NCBI RefSeq assembly: GCF_008831285.2
Contig: NC_045144.1
Span: forward strand, 15,425,858-15,489,857
Direction of reading: 5' to 3'
Length of the DNA stretch: 64,000 bases
Source: Nymphaea colorata
Lineage: Eukaryota; Streptophyta; Magnoliopsida; Nymphaeales; Nymphaeaceae
How positions within the stretch are numbered: position 1 is the stretch's first letter; each line of letters opens with the position of its first letter. Shown here one piece after another: positions 59,649 through 64,000 of the stretch. A model generated the notes under the pieces. The model saw only the letters and a list, made by a program, of their open reading frames with translations, had not been told where the DNA came from and did no database searches. The translations under genes and the position numbers were made by a program.

Positions 59649-61960
59649 AACAATCACTGTACAGCAAGTTCACATTTGCCAGATCTGCCCATTTATCCAT
59701 TTTTTCTCTTTTTCTTCACCTATGCACATGAGTAATATTGTAGAAGAATGTTTTACTAGAAAAATATTGGTGAGTTCAAAGAAATTTTGCAAGTTCAAGC
59801 TGCGGATTGATAAAAGATCAGTTGGAACCCAGTGATGTCTTTCTAAGCGAGCAGGGGGAGATTAATTGTAATTTTCCTGCTGAAGATCAAAACCTCCACC
59901 CAACTCTTCGTCTCTTATAGGTTGTTTGGCAAATAAAACACTTTGAAAGTGTTACATGAACATGCCTTAAAAATTAGGGGAGATTCATAGACACTTTTTA
60001 ATAGTGTTTCATAAATCTGCTTCAAAACTTTCCCATAAATTCATAGAACACTAACTAACTATTCCAATTACTAAATGGTCAACTTGTATGTGTACTTTGG
60101 TAGTCTCGTATTTGTAGCAAAGAGAGTTACCGTCATGAGGATCTGAAATAAAAACTGACTGTCTGCCAACTCCTACCCCCGTCCATATTATGCGAACCAC
60201 CACAGAAACCTGACCATGTTTTCAACTTGATGTCCTTTGTAATGTAAAAAACCGAATGACAGTTGTAGTTGCTGGACAGAACAGTCCAAAATTTTGGGGA
60301 TTGTAATTAATGGGCAGCAGATCTAAAAGGTTTGTTGTTTCTTGTGGACATGATTCCTTATGTGTGGCCAATAATGGACGGTGCCACTTCGTATGGGAAA
60401 GCTTTCCAACCACCAATGCTTACCATACTGAACAAAGCATGCCTATTGGCATCATATTCATATATGCAAAGAGACAGAGATGAAAGACTCAGACTCGTCC
60501 AGCCCCTTTGGAACACCGTGTTCGTCCCCTGACTTATTAGGGACCGACCCCACCCACAACACAAACACGTGCCGCCCATATATTCACAGCCCTGAGCTTA
60601 CCAAATCACTGCAGAATAAGCGCGCATGCATGTTGCAGGAGAAGCAATTCTATTCTAATATGCGGATACCTTGGTTCGTGTTGGGAGTCAAACACACCAC
60701 ACGTGTGCTTGGGACGGTGTGTTAATTCACCTTTGAACAAAGTGAGAGAATTGACTTTTCATTTTCCCATTTTGTTCTCGTACAAAAAAAGGTGTTTTCT
60801 TTTTTTTATCTTGTCAAGGACATTGTTGTAATTTCAAGCACCAGACCGAATCATGCAACCTAGGTAATATCATCACAAATCATAGCCACAAATATCGCAT
60901 TATTTTTTAGAATATGATGATATTAACTAAAAAATGAAGGAAATGAAAAAAAAAAGAGAAAATATCACAGCATTTTGGAAAAAATCGTTAAAAATCAATT
61001 TATCACGATTTTTTTATTTTTTTGTTATATCATTTTCTTTTTTTTTATCTTTTGTTTTTGTTTTATTTCATCTTGTTTTAGGCATTTAATGTGACCTCCT
61101 AAATTGAATGCGATGCTTATTAGTTTTTCACTTCTTGTATTGTAACTTAACATTTTGATTTTTTTTTATTTCTTCAAAAAAAACTCCAAAATTTTCAAGA
61201 AATTTTTTTAATAAAAACAACTTTCTTGAAAAATAGCAGAGAAAAACATCGCCAATAAGAGCCTATAAACGATAGTTGTGGCTATGTTAGCAATACAATA
61301 ATTTTGGGTAGGCATTTTAATTTTTGAGATAACTGATGAACGATGTAGATGTAACTATTAGTGATGTCAATATATCTGGTTCGGATGGAATATCAGATTG
61401 AACCTTTCTCAAAAAATCAGATATAAAAAAAAGATTGATTAAGAAATTCAATCAGATTCAGATTTAAGAAATGACATTTGATGTGATTCAAATATACATA
61501 AATAAATGTCCGATCGGATTCAAATTAGACTTCATTTCAAATGAAAGTCATATATTCAAAGTTCTTACACATTGAAAATCGGCCAAATTCAGTTCAAAAT
61601 TAGGATACGAATGTAAAAGACAGATTTGGATTGGATTTAGATTCTAAAATTAGATTTTGCATTTAGATCCACATATCACTTATCTTTCTCAAAATTTAAA
61701 TCTAAATTTGAATCCGAACATGTGAGTATAAAAAAAAAAGACACATATGATTAAAGGCATATCCAAGTTAAATATGATCCATTTGACATGGCTAGTAGCT
61801 ATCCAACCAATGTTAAAGCAGCCCATGTGATCCATGATAACTTATCAGAACTGCGCCAATATCCTTGCAACGTACCGATGTTGTCGGGCCTCTATACGCA
61901 TTTGCAACTTGAGCCGATCCATTTTCCCAAGTCCAAACGTAAGTGGGAGAGGAGAACTGC
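59649..61960. other. Upstream region of Lhcb1 copy 6
   Basis: The part 59650-59830 matches 44830-44980. The part 60230-60730 matches the flanks of copies 2 and 4. The part 60860-61270 is a poly-T/A-rich unassigned block. From 61300 the A-class upstream block resumes (ggcattttaattt), followed by a gattcggattt-family insert (about 61375-61790) whose right end is lost. No gene. Confidence 0.6.
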
Positions 61961-62120
61961 ACATGTGGGGCCCGCGATATCAGGAAAATATTGGCCTCTG
62001 GATTGACAAGAACCACACAAAATCAAGAGGAACCAATCACAACCAAGATATTGATTTCATTGGATGATGTACGCAGAACGGCTAGCATCCTCACTTTCCT
62101 CTCCACAGCGTGTATAAATC
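61955..62120 (+). promoter_or_regulatory. Lhcb1 copy 6 promoter, class A2
   Basis: cacatgtggggccc near 61959, aaaatattgg, CCAAT at 62033-62037, GATA at 62047-62050, TATA tgtataaat at 62111-62119. The leader is nearly the same as copy 3. Confidence 0.75.
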
Positions 62121-62209
62121 CAACGCCAGGACTCAGCCAACTTCAAGCGCTCTCACTCAGCCCATTCATCGCCCGCCAATCTTGGATCTACCCTCACCCA
62201 CATCCAAAC

Positions 62210-63007
62210 ATGGCCACCATGGCACTCTCCTCTCCTACCTTCGCCGGCCGGGCTGTCAACGTTGCCCCCTCCTCCTCCGACCTTCTCGGTGATGGCCGTG
62301 TCACAATGAGAAAGTCTGTTGCAAAGCCCAAGCCCGTCTCTTCTGGTAGCCCCTGGTATGGTCCAGACCGTGTTAAGTACCTCGGCCCCCTCTCCGGTGA
62401 AGCTCCTTCCTACCTCACCGGTGAATTTCCCGGTGACTATGGCTGGGACACCGCTGGCCTCTCGGCTGACCCAGAGACCTTTGCCAAGAACAGGGAGCTC
62501 GAAGTGATCCATGCCAGGTGGGCTATGTTGGGTGCACTTGGGTGTGTCTTCCCAGAGTTGCTTGCTAGGAACGGAGTCAAGTTTGGGGAGGCTGTCTGGT
62601 TCAAAGCCGGTGCTCAGATTTTCAGTGAGGGAGGACTTGACTACTTGGGCAACCCCAGCTTGATCCATGCTCAGAGCATCCTAGCCATCTGGGCTACACA
62701 GGTCATTCTCATGGGTGCGGTTGAGGGGTATCGCATTGCTGGTGGACCACTCGGTGAGGTGACCGACCCACTGTACCCAGGTGGTAGCTTTGACCCACTG
62801 GGTTTGGCCGATGACCCTGAGGCATTTGCAGAGTTGAAGGTGAAGGAGATCAAGAACGGCAGACTTGCCATGTTCTCCATGTTTGGGTTCTTTGTTCAGG
62901 CCATTGTGACCGGCAAGGGTCCATTGGAAAACCTGGCAGACCACTTGGCCGACCCAGTCAACAACAACGCCTGGGCCTATGCCACCAACTTTGTCCCCGG
63001 CAAGTGA
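62210..63007 (+). CDS. Lhcb1: Lhcb1 copy 6 (class A2 promoter)
   Basis: An intact 265-residue precursor. The three differences from the consensus (L11F, I18V, E24D) all fall in the transit peptide. The mature protein is identical to that of copies 3 and 4. The first 90 coding bases also differ at silent sites (ttcgccggccgggctg), while the rest matches the array, suggesting that the 5' coding end escaped homogenisation. The upstream frame is open to 61943 but covers promoter and leader. The start is set by TATA at 62111-62119 and by homology. The 3' flank matches copy 3. Confidence 0.97.
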   Translation: MATMALSSPTFAGRAVNVAPSSSDLLGDGRVTMRKSVAKPKPVSSGSPWYGPDRVKYLGPLSGEAPSYLTGEFPGDYGWDTAGLSADPETFAKNRELEVIHARWAMLGALGCVFPELLARNGVKFGEAVWFKAGAQIFSEGGLDYLGNPSLIHAQSILAIWATQVILMGAVEGYRIAGGPLGEVTDPLYPGGSFDPLGLADDPEAFAELKVKEIKNGRLAMFSMFGFFVQAIVTGKGPLENLADHLADPVNNNAWAYATNFVPGK

Positions 63008-64000
63008 AGGACTCATTGAAACTCAAAATTGTAAATGTGAAACACTGTGATCTTTTTGGAATGTAAAATTGTACTCTGTTATTCAAAAAACAGAACAATT
63101 TTCTCGCATAATGTTACATTCAACAAATGTAGTGTTTGAATTCCCCCACAAAACGGACTTATTAATTGCCATTTGCATTTTGACATGCCTTGGAATTAGC
63201 CTGATTTAATATATGCAGATCCTGATCTCGATATAATATTATGCATGAGCTAAAATTTTAATGAGCGCCGGATAAATGGCCTCTGGCAATACAAGTATTT
63301 TGGTTCTCTTCAATGCCTCTGAGCACCAGATCTCCTTCAATTTAACAGTTTCAAACACTCTGTTGCACTGATCCATTGTTGGCAATGTTGTTTTTGCTGA
63401 TTGGAAGCTGGTAAGAGAAAATCTACTTCATATTGCAGGCACAGATTTGTATGGAGTTTAGTGCATTGTGATTGAGAGAACGCTAATTTAAGATGGTGGT
63501 TGCAGATCCTAATTGAGTTACCATACCACCAGTAAATGATTTGGATTTGCTATCTGGTTGGATCTTGATATGTTTATTTTATTCTGGTCACAATCATTCT
63601 CAGAACTGATACCAATTTTGGAGTCACAATCTGAGTCTGAATCTCAACAGGTTGAAGTTCTGGACTTCAAAATAGTTGCACCTAGTTAGATCCAACCTTA
63701 GCTTGTTTACTGAGGTCCAATTGGACTAGGCCCAGAGACATTCTTCTACAAACTCTTAAATTGAAGGAGGCCTGGTCAGTGTCCCTTGACTAAAATTTTC
63801 TGGTTGGGGCACTGTGAGATCATGCTGAGAGCATCCTGGCCATTAATTTTCAGGCATGCCGAGGCAGAAAATTCTGTCTAAGAGGCACTAATTATAAATT
63901 TTAAAATTTTGAGGGGCGCTAATATATAAATAAAGGTTTATTTGAAATGACAACATAAACATAGGAATTTTATGTAAGTTTGTATGGGCAATTGCCCACG
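63008..64000. other. 3' flank of copy 6, with a tiny Lhcb1 relic at its end
   Basis: The part 63008-63660 matches 43113-43745. Near 63821-63844 the string catgctgagagcatcctggc is an Lhcb1 helix C scrap (genes read catgctcagagcatcctggc). It is preceded by actaaaattttctgg, as at the junction in the 53.4 kb pseudogene. The part 63880-64000 is a dispersed repeat ending ggcaattgcccac at the window edge. Confidence 0.6.

Overview
The window is plant nuclear DNA, almost certainly from an angiosperm. The evidence is six intact intronless genes for the major light-harvesting chlorophyll a/b protein Lhcb1, phloem protein 2 (PP2) genes, an FLS2-like receptor-kinase relic, a Copia LTR retrotransposon primed by initiator tRNA-Met, LINE relics, hAT- and Harbinger-type inserts, and many long TA/CT microsatellites. 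I could not place the species.

Layout. 1-2.0 kb is a decayed LINE on the minus strand. 2.0-20.4 kb is a PP2 neighbourhood bounded by two long inverted repeat arms (about 2.0-4.3 and 17.6-20.4 kb). The loop holds one complete two-exon PP2 gene (9851-10687), a PP2 second exon with no visible first exon (4873-5326), a broken PP2 fragment in the opposite orientation (about 15.6 kb), and extra partial copies of the arms. 20.4-24.7 kb carries an LRR receptor-kinase relic, a plus-strand LINE relic and a CACTA-like end. 24.9-32.3 kb is an old Copia element on the minus strand with two LTRs, a PBS, a PPT and a flanking 6-bp repeat. Other repeats have invaded it. 32.3-34.5 kb is repeat-rich and gene-poor.

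34.5-64 kb is the main content: a tandem Lhcb1 array, all on the plus strand. The six intact copies start at 35516, 38951, 42315, 49253, 57250 and 62210. One truncated copy lies at about 53.4 kb and a tiny relic at 63.8 kb. Upstream sequences fall into three classes: A1 (35516, 49253), B (38951, 57250 and the 53.4 kb pseudogene) and A2 (42315, 62210). The order A1-B-A2 / A1-psiB-B-A2 indicates that a three-gene block was duplicated as a unit and that the second block then gained a local B duplication. The mature proteins are almost identical. Promoters, 3' ends and intergenic mobile insertions carry most of the difference. All copies should feed one product, the LHCII antenna of photosystem II, with two or three promoter designs possibly tuning expression.

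No gene was recognised in the remaining long intergenic stretches. Each is described as far as it can be read. All comparisons were made by eye, so boundaries of repeats are approximate unless a target-site duplication fixes them.
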